DNA of 64,000 nt from NCBI RefSeq assembly GCF_001586165.1, contig NZ_CP014608.1, positions 2,976,001 to 3,040,000 on the forward strand, given 5' to 3'. Origin of the DNA: Obesumbacterium proteus (lineage in GTDB: Bacteria; Pseudomonadota; Gammaproteobacteria; Enterobacterales; Enterobacteriaceae). Within the stretch, counting starts at the first letter, position 1; each line of letters begins with the position of its first letter. Position numbers and translations under genes: made by a program. The notes below the pieces were generated by a model. The model made no database searches, was not told the origin of the DNA, and saw nothing but the letters and a program-made list of their open reading frames with translations. This document shows, one piece after another, positions 28,593-36,266 of the stretch.

Positions 28593-29135
28593 TCATGCCG
28601 CTTTCACTCCAGTCATAATGCCGCTGCCGATTGCGATCAGTTCGTCGCGTGATACGGTAGTAAATTGGCAACGTGGTTTGATGAATGGCCGCCAGATGAA
28701 TAGCAGACTGCCTTTGCTGTTTCCGTTTTTACCGGGCTTGCCGGTGCCAGCGTTGATGAATGACAACCGGCCACCAGTGATTAGACGGACTTCATCAACA
28801 GACTCCAGCGCCAGAGAAAACCAACCGGTAGATGTATCGGCAGGGAGCAACATCACAATCGGCTGACTTTGTGCTTTGCACTGCTCTGCTGCCTTTTCTA
28901 CCCACGGAGTGATGGCGGAGTAGGGTGGATTGCACCAGATAGCGCCGTAGCTTACCCACTCGCTATTCAATGCATCATCGCGCTCTGTCAGATATCTGGC
29001 ACACAAGGTGTTTCCGTGGTCTGCTGCCGCGTCGAGATAGAAACCAAACTCAGCATCAAGCGCGGCGAATACCTCTATCGGCGTCTGCCACCGGTCCTTG
29101 TGCTCAAGTGGCGTATTGCTAGCAAATTCACTCAT
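28593..29135 (-). CDS. dam: Phage DNA N6-adenine methyltransferase
   Basis: A DNA N-6-adenine-methyltransferase of the phage Dam family, 180 residues from the ATG at 29135. The catalytic NPPY motif is in AIWCNPPYSAITPWV, and SAM binding is suggested by LDAAADHGN. The start at 29135 is preferred over a longer frame (to 29213) because a GGAGGGGG ribosome site lies just upstream. Such enzymes methylate adenines in phage DNA and protect against host restriction or mark DNA. The gene overlaps the preceding small zinc-protein gene by eight bases. Confidence 0.83.
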   Translation of the reverse strand: MSEFASNTPLEHKDRWQTPIEVFAALDAEFGFYLDAAADHGNTLCARYLTERDDALNSEWVSYGAIWCNPPYSAITPWVEKAAEQCKAQSQPIVMLLPADTSTGWFSLALESVDEVRLITGGRLSFINAGTGKPGKNGNSKGSLLFIWRPFIKPRCQFTTVSRDELIAIGSGIMTGVKAA

Positions 29136-29337
29136 GCAACCCCCTCCGCTGACTCTTAGCCCATTGCTCCTTCTCCCAATCCTCTCTGCAATCACTGTCA
29201 CAGAAGCACCCATTCAAAAGAGGGTGATCGCAGTTGTAGCATCGCCCAATAAATTGCAGACTTGGTTTTCTGTTCATCAATGCAATGTCGCGCTCTAACT
29301 GCTCAAGGTTAGAGGCGTTGTCGATATCATCTGGCAT
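29128..29337 (-). CDS. Small Cys-rich (zinc-binding) phage protein
   Basis: A 69-residue protein with a compact cluster of cysteines, CYNCDHPLLNGCFCDSDC (residues about 33-50), typical of a zinc ribbon, preceded by an acidic helix and followed by a basic tail. Similar small proteins are common in the leftward operons of lambdoid phages, without a known function. Its end overlaps the start of the adenine methylase. Confidence 0.6.
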   Translation of the reverse strand: MPDDIDNASNLEQLERDIALMNRKPSLQFIGRCYNCDHPLLNGCFCDSDCREDWEKEQWAKSQRRGLHE

Positions 29338-29352
29338 AAATCCTCCGGCAAT

Positions 29353-29375
29353 AAAAAAGCCGCTGGTTAGCGGCT
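29353..29375 (-). terminator. Intrinsic terminator in the pL operon
   Basis: On the - strand, a 7-bp stem AGCCGCT/AGCGGCT with a four-base loop is followed by six T (A run at 29353-29358). It lies inside the leftward operon and would need N-type antitermination to be read through. Confidence 0.75.
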
Positions 29376-29376
29376 G

Positions 29377-29430
29377 TTAATCTTGAGTAACTGGATGAGT
29401 TATCGGATCAGTGATGTCTGTTTTCGCCAT
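29377..29430 (-). CDS. 17-residue ORF abutting methyltransferase
   Basis: ATG immediately follows the stop codon of the upstream methyltransferase gene, giving a 17-residue peptide beginning MAKTDITD, and ends just before an intrinsic terminator. It could be a real coupled micropeptide or only a leader to the terminator. Nothing in the sequence gives a function. Confidence 0.3.
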   Translation of the reverse strand: MAKTDITDPITHPVTQD

Positions 29431-29922
29431 CTATTTCTGCTCCTGTGCTGTAGGCGCTTTAACGAAACACATCCAATGTGTATTTGCGCGCTTTCCGACC
29501 GGATGCCCGAACGCCGGCTTATGCTCAGTTAGTGCCAAAATTTGGCTTACGGTAATTTGTGTTTCATTCCATTTAAAAATCAATGTGCCGTGGCCACGCA
29601 GCACACGAAAGGCTTCGTGAAATCCCGCTTCTAAATCATCGCGCCATGTTTCTTTGTTAAGCACGCCGTACTTTTTGCGCTGCCAGCCGTTTTCACCGGC
29701 GCGCACTAGATGCGGTGGATCAAAGACAACCATGTTGAATGACTCATCAGCGAACGGCAAATGACGAAAGTCAGCGATCATATCTGGCTTAATTTCAAGA
29801 TTGCGTCCGTCGCAAAGCGTGTGGCTTTCACTGCGAATATCACAAAACATCACATCAGGGTTTTGCTTATCGAACCAGAACATGCGGGAGCCGCAGCACA
29901 TGTCTAAAATCGTCTTAGCCAT
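29431..29922 (-). CDS. Phage SAM-dependent methyltransferase
   Basis: A 163-residue class I methyltransferase-like protein. Motif I is LDMCCGSRMFWFDK near the N-terminus; the catalytic-type motif is VVFDPPHLV (DPPH, as in N-methyltransferases acting on bases or proteins). Similar small proteins occur in the early regions of many lambdoid phages. It may modify DNA, but the substrate is not known. Its start overlaps the preceding gene by eight bases, and a second methylase lies three genes downstream. Confidence 0.7.
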   Translation of the reverse strand: MAKTILDMCCGSRMFWFDKQNPDVMFCDIRSESHTLCDGRNLEIKPDMIADFRHLPFADESFNMVVFDPPHLVRAGENGWQRKKYGVLNKETWRDDLEAGFHEAFRVLRGHGTLIFKWNETQITVSQILALTEHKPAFGHPVGKRANTHWMCFVKAPTAQEQK

Positions 29923-30937
29923 GTTGTTCGCTCTCCTGTGCTGGGGCTGCGCGGTCTAAACGTTCAATTTCAGCGAGAATGAGAGCTCCGGCTTTAACTA
30001 AATCTCGGCGTGGGTTTGATGGTTTCCACCAAACAGGAGACCAAGGCCATGCTTCCGGCTCTGGAGCATCAGTCCAGTCAATGGACGAATTGGGCTGACA
30101 ATATTCACCTGCATAATCAGCAACATTCTGCGCATAACCCGCCGCTGCTAAAGCGAGCTGGAAATCGTTATACTTATCGTCATGTTCCGGCGTCCATCCT
30201 TCCTCGCTGATTTGACGCTGACGCTCTGCAATAATGTCGTTTGCTGCTAACTTGTAAGGCTCGCTTACAGGTTGTGCTGAGACAGAATGCAGTGAGCGAA
30301 TTCCCTCCGCTATTTCTGATAATGTCGTTGAATACTCGAGCTGTGCATTATTCCCGAACTCAAACGAGCCAGTTTCTGGATCGCTCTGACCGTGTTCGTT
30401 ATCGTATGCATCGCGCTGATTCTCGACCCATTTAGCCGCCGCAATTATTCCATCACGATAAAATGAAATTGTTGGTTTTGGCTGTTTAGGTTGTGCGGGT
30501 GCTGAAACCTCAAGGTCTGAAATAATGTCAATCACAGAACTTAATCGAATAGCCATTGCCGAGGCTTTTTGAGTCGGAACTGGAAGCTCTTTTAATATCC
30601 AATTCAAGATTCTGTTTAGTATTTCCACTTGCTGACTCAAATCTACAAGTTCAGGCTGTTTAGGTAATACCGGTGCTGCATAGAGCGGAATGATGTTTCT
30701 GGCTTGACCTTCATCAATAGCCCAATCTGGAGGCGCCTCTCGCTCAATGATGCGATTAAAGTCCTGTGGACCCTCACATGTAATGTATGACGCCCACTCA
30801 TAATCCCAAGCCACAGGATTCTTAGCTGCTTGCTCGTATGCCAGAAGCTGTCGAGCCATGACGCACTCTATTTCATCCGAGTCTTCTGGATATGAACCGA
30901 TGATTTCTTTTAAGGTTTCAATTGTTAACTTAGTCAT
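29915..30937 (-). CDS. Phage early-region protein, mosaic
   Basis: A 340-residue protein from the preferred ATG at 30937 (GGAG site upstream; a longer frame to 31036 has no such support). It begins MTKLTIETLKEI, a start shared with many lambdoid early proteins and with the small gene at 31351-31565. The middle is low in conserved features. The C-terminal third holds a block seen in many phage proteins, around IIAERQRQISEEGWTPEHDDKY and LALAAAGYA. It looks like a mosaic of exchangeable segments. Function unknown. Confidence 0.6.
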   Translation of the reverse strand: MTKLTIETLKEIIGSYPEDSDEIECVMARQLLAYEQAAKNPVAWDYEWASYITCEGPQDFNRIIEREAPPDWAIDEGQARNIIPLYAAPVLPKQPELVDLSQQVEILNRILNWILKELPVPTQKASAMAIRLSSVIDIISDLEVSAPAQPKQPKPTISFYRDGIIAAAKWVENQRDAYDNEHGQSDPETGSFEFGNNAQLEYSTTLSEIAEGIRSLHSVSAQPVSEPYKLAANDIIAERQRQISEEGWTPEHDDKYNDFQLALAAAGYAQNVADYAGEYCQPNSSIDWTDAPEPEAWPWSPVWWKPSNPRRDLVKAGALILAEIERLDRAAPAQESEQHG

Positions 30938-31346
30938 TGCTCTGCTCCAGCTTGATGATCGGTAGGTGTTTTGCTGCGCTGCGTACGCGATCAATATCTT
31001 CTTGCGGGTATCCCCATGTATTAGTGCCGTCGCCACGCGGCATCCCTAAATACCACTCATCAATCTGTGTGCCTTTTGAAATGTAATCACGCATCATTTC
31101 GACCAGCCCTCGCAGCGTTCCACCGTGAGAGAACCCACGCCATTTGTTTGAAAAAGACGTGCGATGCGTATAGATCAGCGTCCCTGTTCTGGCGTCGAAG
31201 AAGTAAATTTTTCCGTCTGGCGAACGGTGCATAAAGGCGACGCGCTCAGTATTTCCATCAAAAAAGAATCTGCGACCACATGAAGCAATAATCGAGATAA
31301 GGTGATTGGCGTGCTTAAGGCGCTCGTCTTTGCTGTTACTGTCCAT
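30930..31346 (-). CDS. Hypothetical phage protein
   Basis: A 138-residue protein, not recognised. It has a positively charged N-terminal helix (SNSKDERLKHANHL), an aromatic beta-rich middle (FFFDGNTERVAFMHR, KIYFFDARTGTLIYTH) and a basic C-terminus ending EQSND. A GGGAG ribosome site precedes the ATG. Its start and end sequences are nearly the same as those of the gene at 31558-31779, although the middles differ, which suggests a shuffled cassette. Confidence 0.55.
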   Translation of the reverse strand: MDSNSKDERLKHANHLISIIASCGRRFFFDGNTERVAFMHRSPDGKIYFFDARTGTLIYTHRTSFSNKWRGFSHGGTLRGLVEMMRDYISKGTQIDEWYLGMPRGDGTNTWGYPQEDIDRVRSAAKHLPIIKLEQSND

Positions 31347-31350
31347 GCGC

Positions 31351-31565
31351 TTACTCCCAAGTAATTCCAGCTTTAACCAGTGATCGACAGTGCTTAATGA
31401 TGCCTGCGCGCGTGATGTTTCCGCCTAGGCGGAACGGTGAATAAAACGGGGATTCGTCTACTTGATTACCCGAACCCCAGCCGGCGGCATCATGACTTCG
31501 CAATTTTCAATTTCGATGCAGCTTTTGATTTTTTTCTCTAACAGCTCAGTTGTTAACTTAGTCAT
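31351..31565 (-). pseudogene. Small phage gene with single-base frameshift
   Basis: The ATG at 31565 opens a 35-codon frame (MTKLTTELLEKKIKS...) that stops at 31458-31460. A convincing continuation (DESPFYSPFRLGGNITRAGI to the stop at 31351) lies in the neighbouring frame. One extra G after the AAG codon at 31461-31463 restores a 70-odd-residue protein. Its start resembles the gene at 29915-30937. The lesion is a single-base deletion outside any long homopolymer. Confidence 0.6.
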
Positions 31566-31779
31566 TGCTCTGCTCCTCATACCAGTTAGCCCACGCAATA
31601 CCATCATCACATTCAATTACACCGTCCGCGCCGCAATCCAAGCACTGGCATTTGTCTTCTGCATATAGCAATTCTGGGTTGCCGTAAGTGGTTGTGACTT
31701 CAATATTGCTTTTGCCGCATAAGTCACATTCAAGCCAATTTATGATTAGCTTTTTCTCTTTGCTGTTACTGTGCATCAT
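31558..31779 (-). CDS. Small zinc-ribbon-like phage protein
   Basis: A 73-residue acidic protein with two CxxC pairs (CDLCGKSN and CQCLDCGAD) about 30 residues apart, a likely zinc ribbon. The N-terminus (HSNSKEKK) and C-terminus (EEQSND) match the ends of the gene at 30930-31346. Function unknown; it belongs to the packed early leftward operon. Confidence 0.55.
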   Translation of the reverse strand: MMHSNSKEKKLIINWLECDLCGKSNIEVTTTYGNPELLYAEDKCQCLDCGADGVIECDDGIAWANWYEEQSND

Positions 31780-32116
31780 TAATCCCCTTGCGAAGCTGGT
31801 CGGCGTACCACACGGTTCCTTTATGGAACTCCTTGTTATGTTTGATATCCATGCTCACAGTGTCTTTGAACAGTTCTGCATACATATCGACACCTTTTGC
31901 CATCCACTCACGGGTGAATGCGTCGGTGGCTGGGGTTTCAGGAATGCAGTCACATGCATCAAAATATGTTTCGTTTTTGTCATCCCATGCCCAGCAATCA
32001 GCTTTTATAAATTTATTTAACGCTGCATTCTCAGCCACCACATCAGCCAGCTTCTTCTCCAGCGCATCACGCTGCTGAACTACTGATTCGTAGGTCTGAA
32101 TTGGTAGGTTGTTCAT
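31766..32116 (-). CDS. Phage Ea22-like early protein
   Basis: A 116-residue protein with an N-terminal coiled coil (YESVVQQRDALEKKLADVVAENAALN), as in Ea22-type lambdoid early proteins, followed by a conserved-looking TREWMAKGVDMYAELF and HKGTVWYADQLRKG end. Function unknown. It overlaps the next gene's start by 14 bases. Confidence 0.55.
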   Translation of the reverse strand: MNNLPIQTYESVVQQRDALEKKLADVVAENAALNKFIKADCWAWDDKNETYFDACDCIPETPATDAFTREWMAKGVDMYAELFKDTVSMDIKHNKEFHKGTVWYADQLRKGINDAQ

Positions 32117-32125
32117 GAATATCTC

Positions 32126-32449
32126 CTATGCGGCCATACTTAGCGCAGAAATAGCCGCGTCGATATCAACGTCAGGCTTTAGTCGGTAGATAGTTCCACC
32201 AAGATTCACATTCCCCCATGGCTCTGCGTCCAGATATGCTCTAATGCGGCCAATGTGGTTGTATTGGATGTGAGTGGATTCAAGAAAATTTCGCCATGTG
32301 TAATATGGCTCGTGATAATTCAGCGTCACCCCGCCAGTAGCACCGCCGCCCAATAGCTTGCCGCCCACTGAGTTAAGCGCTCTGTGGAATTCGGTGATGT
32401 TATTGTCGGGGTGCTGGCTGAGGACGCGCAGGATGCTCTGCGGCGTCAT
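32126..32449 (-). CDS. Hypothetical phage protein
   Basis: A 107-residue protein not recognised. It begins MTPQSILRVLSQHPDNNITEFH, and contains a Gly-rich turn and an aromatic-rich middle. It lies between ssb and an Ea22-like gene in the recombination part of the leftward operon; related small genes of unknown role occupy this place in many lambdoid phages. Confidence 0.5.
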   Translation of the reverse strand: MTPQSILRVLSQHPDNNITEFHRALNSVGGKLLGGGATGGVTLNYHEPYYTWRNFLESTHIQYNHIGRIRAYLDAEPWGNVNLGGTIYRLKPDVDIDAAISALSMAA

Positions 32450-32461
32450 GATTGTTACCTG

Positions 32462-32962
32462 CTAGAAAGGAATGTCGTCATCGAAGTCCATTGGAGGTTC
32501 ATTGCTTTGTGGCTGAGCTGCTGGAGTGCTCTGAGGGCGAGCCGCTGGCAGTAAGCCGCCGCTGAACTGATTACCCTGTGCCTGACCGCCGCCCATAGGC
32601 GCACCGCCACCTTGACGTCCACCCAGCATCTGCATGGTGCCGCCAACGTTTACAACAATCTCAGTGGTGTATTTTTCAACACCAGCCTGATCTGTCCACT
32701 TACGAGTCTGCAAAGCACCTTCGATATAAACCTGATAACCTTTACGCAGATATTCACCAGCAACCTCAGCCAGCTTTCCGAATAGCACTACGCGATGCCA
32801 CTCAGTTTTTTCCTTCTGCTCGCCAGTCTGTTTGTCACGCCAGCTCTCTGATGTGGCCAGCGTGATGTTTGCCACTGCGCCTCCGTTCGGCATGTATCGA
32901 ACGGTCGGGTCATCTCCCAAATTTCCAACAAGAATTACCTTATTTACGCCTCTACTTGCCAT
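32462..32962 (-). CDS. ssb: Phage single-stranded DNA-binding protein
   Basis: A 166-residue SSB with the OB-fold block GVNKVILVGNLGDDPTVRYM at its start, the WHRVVLFGKLAE core, a Gly/Gln-rich linker and the acidic tip MDFDDDIPF that docks partner proteins. It begins directly after the ERF recombinase stop. Together they make a recombination/annealing module for phage DNA. Confidence 0.95.
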   Translation of the reverse strand: MASRGVNKVILVGNLGDDPTVRYMPNGGAVANITLATSESWRDKQTGEQKEKTEWHRVVLFGKLAEVAGEYLRKGYQVYIEGALQTRKWTDQAGVEKYTTEIVVNVGGTMQMLGGRQGGGAPMGGGQAQGNQFSGGLLPAARPQSTPAAQPQSNEPPMDFDDDIPF

Positions 32963-33580
32963 TTATGCCGCCTTTTTTAGCTCTGTAGCACGATGCTTAA
33001 AAACATCTACACATTTGGTTTGATGCTCTGCTGATGATGCAAGGGCATTCCATGTGGTTTTGTATATCCCTTGTAGCTCTGCCGCGCTTTGGCAGTCGGT
33101 AGCCTGTGCCGTGAAATCAGCTAGAATCTGGTCTAGCGTCTGCGGAGATGGGTTGTGAACCTGACTATCAGGATCTTGAGCTGTTTCCTCGGTCGGTATG
33201 CAGAACGCTTGGAATGCAGCGTATTTGTATGCGATAGACATGGCCTTGTTCGTCGCTTTGTCTCCGCTATCCATAGCTTCGCCATACGTGGTTACCGTGT
33301 GCTTTGAGTCATCCTCAATAGCTACAAAGTCGAATTCAGCTTTAACTACTACATAAAAGAGAACACCGCCTTTAGCTGTAGTGCGCTCGGTTACTGTGCG
33401 CTCGATGATTCTTGGAAGGATTACCAGACCATGTTTAACAAGGGCAGGGGATAGTGCGTTGTAAACATCATCAATTCCTCGGAACTGAAAACCTTGTTGC
33501 TGGTTACGCTTGTCTTTTGAAATCCCGACTTCTGACATATCCTTTGCTACGGCTGAGATTGCCTTATAAACAGCGCTCAT
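32963..33580 (-). CDS. erf: ERF-family single-strand annealing recombinase
   Basis: A protein of about 205 residues of the ERF superfamily (P22 Erf relatives), which anneals complementary single strands during phage recombination and circularisation. The diagnostic region is FQFRGIDDVYNALSPALVKHGL, followed by VTTYGEAMDSGDKATNKAMSIAYKYA. The ATG at 33580 is chosen over an upstream GTG (33586) because GAGG lies five bases before it. Neighbours ssb and the coiled-coil protein match recombination cassettes of other lambdoid phages. Confidence 0.88.
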   Translation of the reverse strand: MSAVYKAISAVAKDMSEVGISKDKRNQQQGFQFRGIDDVYNALSPALVKHGLVILPRIIERTVTERTTAKGGVLFYVVVKAEFDFVAIEDDSKHTVTTYGEAMDSGDKATNKAMSIAYKYAAFQAFCIPTEETAQDPDSQVHNPSPQTLDQILADFTAQATDCQSAAELQGIYKTTWNALASSAEHQTKCVDVFKHRATELKKAA

Positions 33581-33734
33581 GGTCACCTCGTATTATTCGT
33601 TGTTCCTGCTGGCCAGTGCGGTGATCTGCCACCGCTTCTAGTTGAGCAATCTGGTCGTTCATAACCGGAATCATCTCGGCTGATTGCATCCACTGGATTA
33701 GCAGTTGTTCCAGTGGGTCTATTGTTTCGTTCAT
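33564..33734 (-). CDS. 56-residue phage ORF upstream of erf
   Basis: A 56-codon ORF that overlaps the start of erf by 17 bases and the preceding gene by four (ATG at 33734). It begins MNETIDPLEQLLIQWMQ and is predicted helical. The overlaps on both sides and the packed operon support it. Function unknown. Confidence 0.5.
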   Translation of the reverse strand: MNETIDPLEQLLIQWMQSAEMIPVMNDQIAQLEAVADHRTGQQEQRIIRGDHERCL

Positions 33735-33931
33735 GCTGCCACCTGCTTTTCGCTAACGCTGTAGCCGAGCTCGTTCAAGTATTCGAAAACGGCCGCCATA
33801 TCGAGTTGAGTCATGATCTCTTTCGTATCTGTTTCACCGAAGAGAGCGGCATTTTCAGCAATCACTCGCATTTCTCCTGCTCGGTCACCGCATCTGGTGG
33901 TGACATTGCTGCATAAAAATTGAAGTTTCAT
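33731..33931 (-). CDS. Hypothetical phage protein
   Basis: A 66-residue protein, not recognised, beginning MKLQFLCSNVTTRCGDRAGE with a conserved-looking C-terminal helix (VFEYLNELGYSVS). Its ATG overlaps the stop of the preceding 56-codon ORF (ATGA), and a GGAAGGT-type ribosome site lies upstream. Confidence 0.5.
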   Translation of the reverse strand: MKLQFLCSNVTTRCGDRAGEMRVIAENAALFGETDTKEIMTQLDMAAVFEYLNELGYSVSEKQVAA

Positions 33932-34098
33932 GGTCTACCTTCCTGTCTCAATATATCGACTAGTTTGTCTAACCAGCTTTTACGAGGTGGTGGGGTGAAG
34001 CTGGCAGAGGTAAGGCGGTTAGATGGGTGATGCTGGATTTTTAACAAATAGTTGGTAGAGCAGCCCGATGCGGACTGCCCAGCAAGTGCAAGTTGCAT
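33928..34098 (-). CDS. 56-residue phage ORF
   Basis: A 56-codon ORF joined to the next gene by an ATGA overlap. The N-terminus is weakly hydrophobic (MQLALAGQSASGC) and the C-terminus is basic and helical (RKSWLDKLVDILRQEG). No family recognised. The ATG overlap and lack of any other gene in this gap support it. Confidence 0.45.
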   Translation of the reverse strand: MQLALAGQSASGCSTNYLLKIQHHPSNRLTSASFTPPPRKSWLDKLVDILRQEGRP

Positions 34099-34120
34099 AT
34101 GGGCTATTCCTTGAATTTGA

Positions 34121-35170
34121 TTAGTAGTTGATGCTGATTGCGGTGATGTTGCCTTTGGCTATTTCCGTGATGCACAGCTTGGCGCATTCTTCCGGCACAC
34201 CTGCGGCGATAAGGTCTTGTAGTGCTTTGTTGTTTATTGTTTTGCGGTGTTCTTTATCAGCTGCGCGGCGAGCTTCTTCATCCTTGATGCGCTTCTCTTC
34301 AGCTAATCGAGCCTGCTCCTTCTGCTCGTTTTCACGCTTAATTCGCTCGGCTTCTTCGTGGGCCTTTCGTTGCTCTTCGGCAATGGCTTGCTGTTTGTCA
34401 CGCTCGGCCTTTTCAGCGGCTTCTTTCTTCTCACGTTCGGCTCGCTGCTCCGCTTCGATGCGGTCGCGCTCTGCTTTTTCTGCCAGCTCTTTGGCTTCAC
34501 GTTCGGCACGCTCCTTAGCTAATGTCGCTTCGCGCTCTCTGGCTGCTGCCGCTTCGATTTCACGCTTTGCAGCTTCGTCTGCTTCGCGCCGTGCTTTCTC
34601 TTCGGCCTCACGCTTAATACGTTCTTCATGCTCGCGTTTGGCCTGCTCGGCTTTCTGTCGTGCTTCTTCGCGCTCACGGTCTATCTTCTCGTTCATGAGT
34701 AAAGCCATTTCATGATCGGATTCAATCTTCGCCGCCAAAGCCGCGGCGCGTTCCGCTGTAATTTTGGCATCCAGCTCTAACGCCTCATCCCACATAGCGT
34801 TGAACTCTTTTTCTTTCTGCTCAGCCTCCCAGTCCGTCACAGGCTTACGAATCTCAACCGCAAGTTCGTCCAGTGAATCCCTAACCTTTTTACGGCTGGC
34901 ATCGACAAGAGCAGGGCGCTTCTTCATTTCTGCAACTAACTTCTTACCAGCCTCGTCAATAGCTGTCTTAGTGCTACGGACATTCGCCGCCATGCTGATG
35001 TATGCACGGCGTCCCTTGGCTGTATTCAGGTCACCAACTACAGAAGATGCTTTTTCACGGATGTCTTTAATTAACCCTTCAATGAATTCGTCATTGATAA
35101 AAGCAGCCTCGAGTTCAGCCGGTACGCTCGGCAGAGTGACTAATGCAATTTCGTTCTTTTCCTCGCTCAC
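34121..35170 (-). CDS. Long charged coiled-coil protein of the recombination region
   Basis: A 349-residue protein. Residues 1-130 form a globular helical domain (VTLPSVPAELEAAFIND, AYISMAANVRSTKTAIDE). Residues about 135-300 are an almost uninterrupted Ala/Glu/Lys/Arg helix (KREAEEKARREADEAAKR-type repeats) like TolA or a single alpha helix. A short C-terminal domain (ALQDLIAAGVPEECAKLCITEIAKG) follows. Proteins of this layout sit beside erf/ssb or exonuclease genes in enteric phages and are thought to aid recombination; this role is inferred. Confidence 0.6.
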   Translation of the reverse strand: MSEEKNEIALVTLPSVPAELEAAFINDEFIEGLIKDIREKASSVVGDLNTAKGRRAYISMAANVRSTKTAIDEAGKKLVAEMKKRPALVDASRKKVRDSLDELAVEIRKPVTDWEAEQKEKEFNAMWDEALELDAKITAERAAALAAKIESDHEMALLMNEKIDREREEARQKAEQAKREHEERIKREAEEKARREADEAAKREIEAAAAREREATLAKERAEREAKELAEKAERDRIEAEQRAEREKKEAAEKAERDKQQAIAEEQRKAHEEAERIKRENEQKEQARLAEEKRIKDEEARRAADKEHRKTINNKALQDLIAAGVPEECAKLCITEIAKGNITAISINY

Positions 35171-35232
35171 TGGCGATCTCCTTTGTTGGTTTCATTGCAA
35201 AACGCCTACGCTTTGCGATGAATTGCAGGTAT

Positions 35233-35256
35233 AAAAAAGCCCCTAACGAGAGGGGC
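35233..35256 (-). terminator. Intrinsic terminator in the pL operon
   Basis: On the - strand, GCCCCT/AGGGGC pair with a six-base loop and are followed by six T (A run 35233-35238). It lies between two genes of the leftward operon. The rest of the 35171-35409 gap holds no gene I can support. Confidence 0.75.
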
Positions 35257-35409
35257 AAATCAAACTCCGTGCGGATACGTATTCGCTCGCCAGCGTTACA
35301 GGCTACATAGCTCACCCCGTTATCTATCTGCCTATCATCGTATTGAGCGGGCAGGTGACGCTAAGAGAATTGCTCACAGCAGATACTCAGTGAATACCTG
35401 CGATGTGCA

Positions 35410-35640
35410 TTACTCGCCACGGGCTTTTAGCATTGCGTCGGCAATGAAATAGGAATCTCCTGCTAACTCTTTGTACTGTGGTGATTCTGGGCCACCACCA
35501 AATGAATGGCCGTCATATCTGCGCACAATGGATGCCATTGCTTTAGCAGCGAAGTAATCACGCATTGTCATGCCTTCAATCGGGTAATTGTGTTCGCTTC
35601 CTGCAACTGGAAATGCCGGTCCCCCGTTATCACCTTTCAT
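35410..35640 (-). CDS. Small conserved phage protein
   Basis: A 76-residue protein beginning MKGDNGGPAFPV, with the recognisable block GMTMRDYFAAKAMAS followed by a C-terminal DSYFIADAMLKAR. This type is very common in enteric phages and has no known role. The ATG at 35640 is chosen because GGAG lies six bases upstream; an ATG four codons earlier has none. Confidence 0.65.
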   Translation of the reverse strand: MKGDNGGPAFPVAGSEHNYPIEGMTMRDYFAAKAMASIVRRYDGHSFGGGPESPQYKELAGDSYFIADAMLKARGE

Positions 35641-35661
35641 ATCTATCTCCATTCTTGGTAT

Positions 35662-35682
35662 AAAAAAGACCGCTAGGCGGCC
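35662..35682 (-). terminator. Intrinsic terminator in the pL operon
   Basis: On the - strand, GGCCGC and GCGGTC pair (one G-T) with a three-base loop, then six T (A run 35662-35667). Confidence 0.65.
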
Positions 35683-35684
35683 TG

Positions 35685-35852
35685 TTAAATGCGGGTAGCG
35701 GTACGCAGGTTTTCATACACCTCACCGGCTACCACACGGTCACGGCCTAACGGCAATGCTGCGAAGTACTCATAAGCCGCAGTGACTGTCTTTTGATGCA
35801 ACTGAAGCAACTCTTCTTTCATCTGCTTCAATTCTTCTTCTGTCTTATCCAT
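35685..35852 (-). CDS. Small helical phage protein
   Basis: A 55-residue protein beginning MDKTEEELKQMKEELLQL, predicted as a coiled coil and then a short C-terminal domain. The ATG at 35852 has an AAGGGGAA site; a GTG six codons upstream is less likely. It lies between two terminators of the leftward operon. Function unknown. Confidence 0.5.
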   Translation of the reverse strand: MDKTEEELKQMKEELLQLHQKTVTAAYEYFAALPLGRDRVVAGEVYENLRTATRI

Positions 35853-35875
35853 CTCATTCCCCTTGTTCACCCAAT

Positions 35876-35898
35876 AAAAAAGGCCGCCTTAGCGACCT
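35876..35898 (-). terminator. Intrinsic terminator in the pL operon
   Basis: On the - strand, AGGTCGC pairs with GCGGCCT (one G-T) around a short loop and is followed by six T. It is the first terminator met by leftward transcripts after the N region. Confidence 0.6.
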
Positions 35899-36011
35899 GT
35901 GATTGTTTGTTGCCTGCTTTTATCCACATCAGGCGAGGTGGTTCCTAACTTTCCACAGTCAAGGAAAGCTGATACGTTGGTTATTCCACAGTCAATTAAA
36001 GGAATTAAAAG

Positions 36012-36266
36012 ATGTCAGCCGTTACAGTCGATTTACTAATAAAGGAATTAAGCGCAAGAGTTGATGAGCTTGAAGCTAACAATACGGCTTTAAAGCATGC
36101 ATTTACCGCTACTTTTTCATGCCTTCCCGCCGAGGTCACTCAGCAGACAAGAGAAATTCTACGTGAATGGTATGAACTCTCTGTAAAAGGCGCTCCGGCT
36201 TCTGTTGTTGACTCTTTTGATAAGAGCCGAAAAGAGATTGAAACCGTTGTTGGTTCTCTGAAATAG
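36012..36266 (+). CDS. Hypothetical phage protein, opposite to pL operon
   Basis: An 84-residue helical protein (DLLIKELSARVDELEANNTAL coiled-coil start) on the + strand, against the direction of the leftward operon. An AAGGA site lies upstream, and two copies of TTCCACAGTCAA (about 35951 and 35985) precede it and may be regulatory. Its last 130 bases overlap a - strand ORF (36136-36330). Not recognised; perhaps a lysogenically expressed gene. Confidence 0.55.
   Translation: MSAVTVDLLIKELSARVDELEANNTALKHAFTATFSCLPAEVTQQTREILREWYELSVKGAPASVVDSFDKSRKEIETVVGSLK

Larger units (their letters stand above)
30922..31576. repeat. 27-base direct repeat at two gene junctions
   Basis: The same 27 bases occur at 30922-30948 and 31550-31576, each spanning the stop of an EQSND-ending gene and the start of an MTKLT-starting gene. 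A further 16-base identity (31327-31342 and 31757-31772) marks the starts of the two SNSK genes. The result is a duplicated two-gene cassette with conserved edges and unrelated middles. Confidence 0.8.

Noticed and set aside
34128..34715. Long Ser/Ala/Arg-rich ORF on the + strand
   Set aside because: It is the antisense of the repetitive coiled-coil gene at 34121-35170; the low-complexity codons of that gene create an open opposite frame.
35115..35315. 66-codon ORF on the - strand upstream of the coiled-coil gene
   Set aside because: Overlaps the start of the real gene out of frame and spans an intrinsic terminator.
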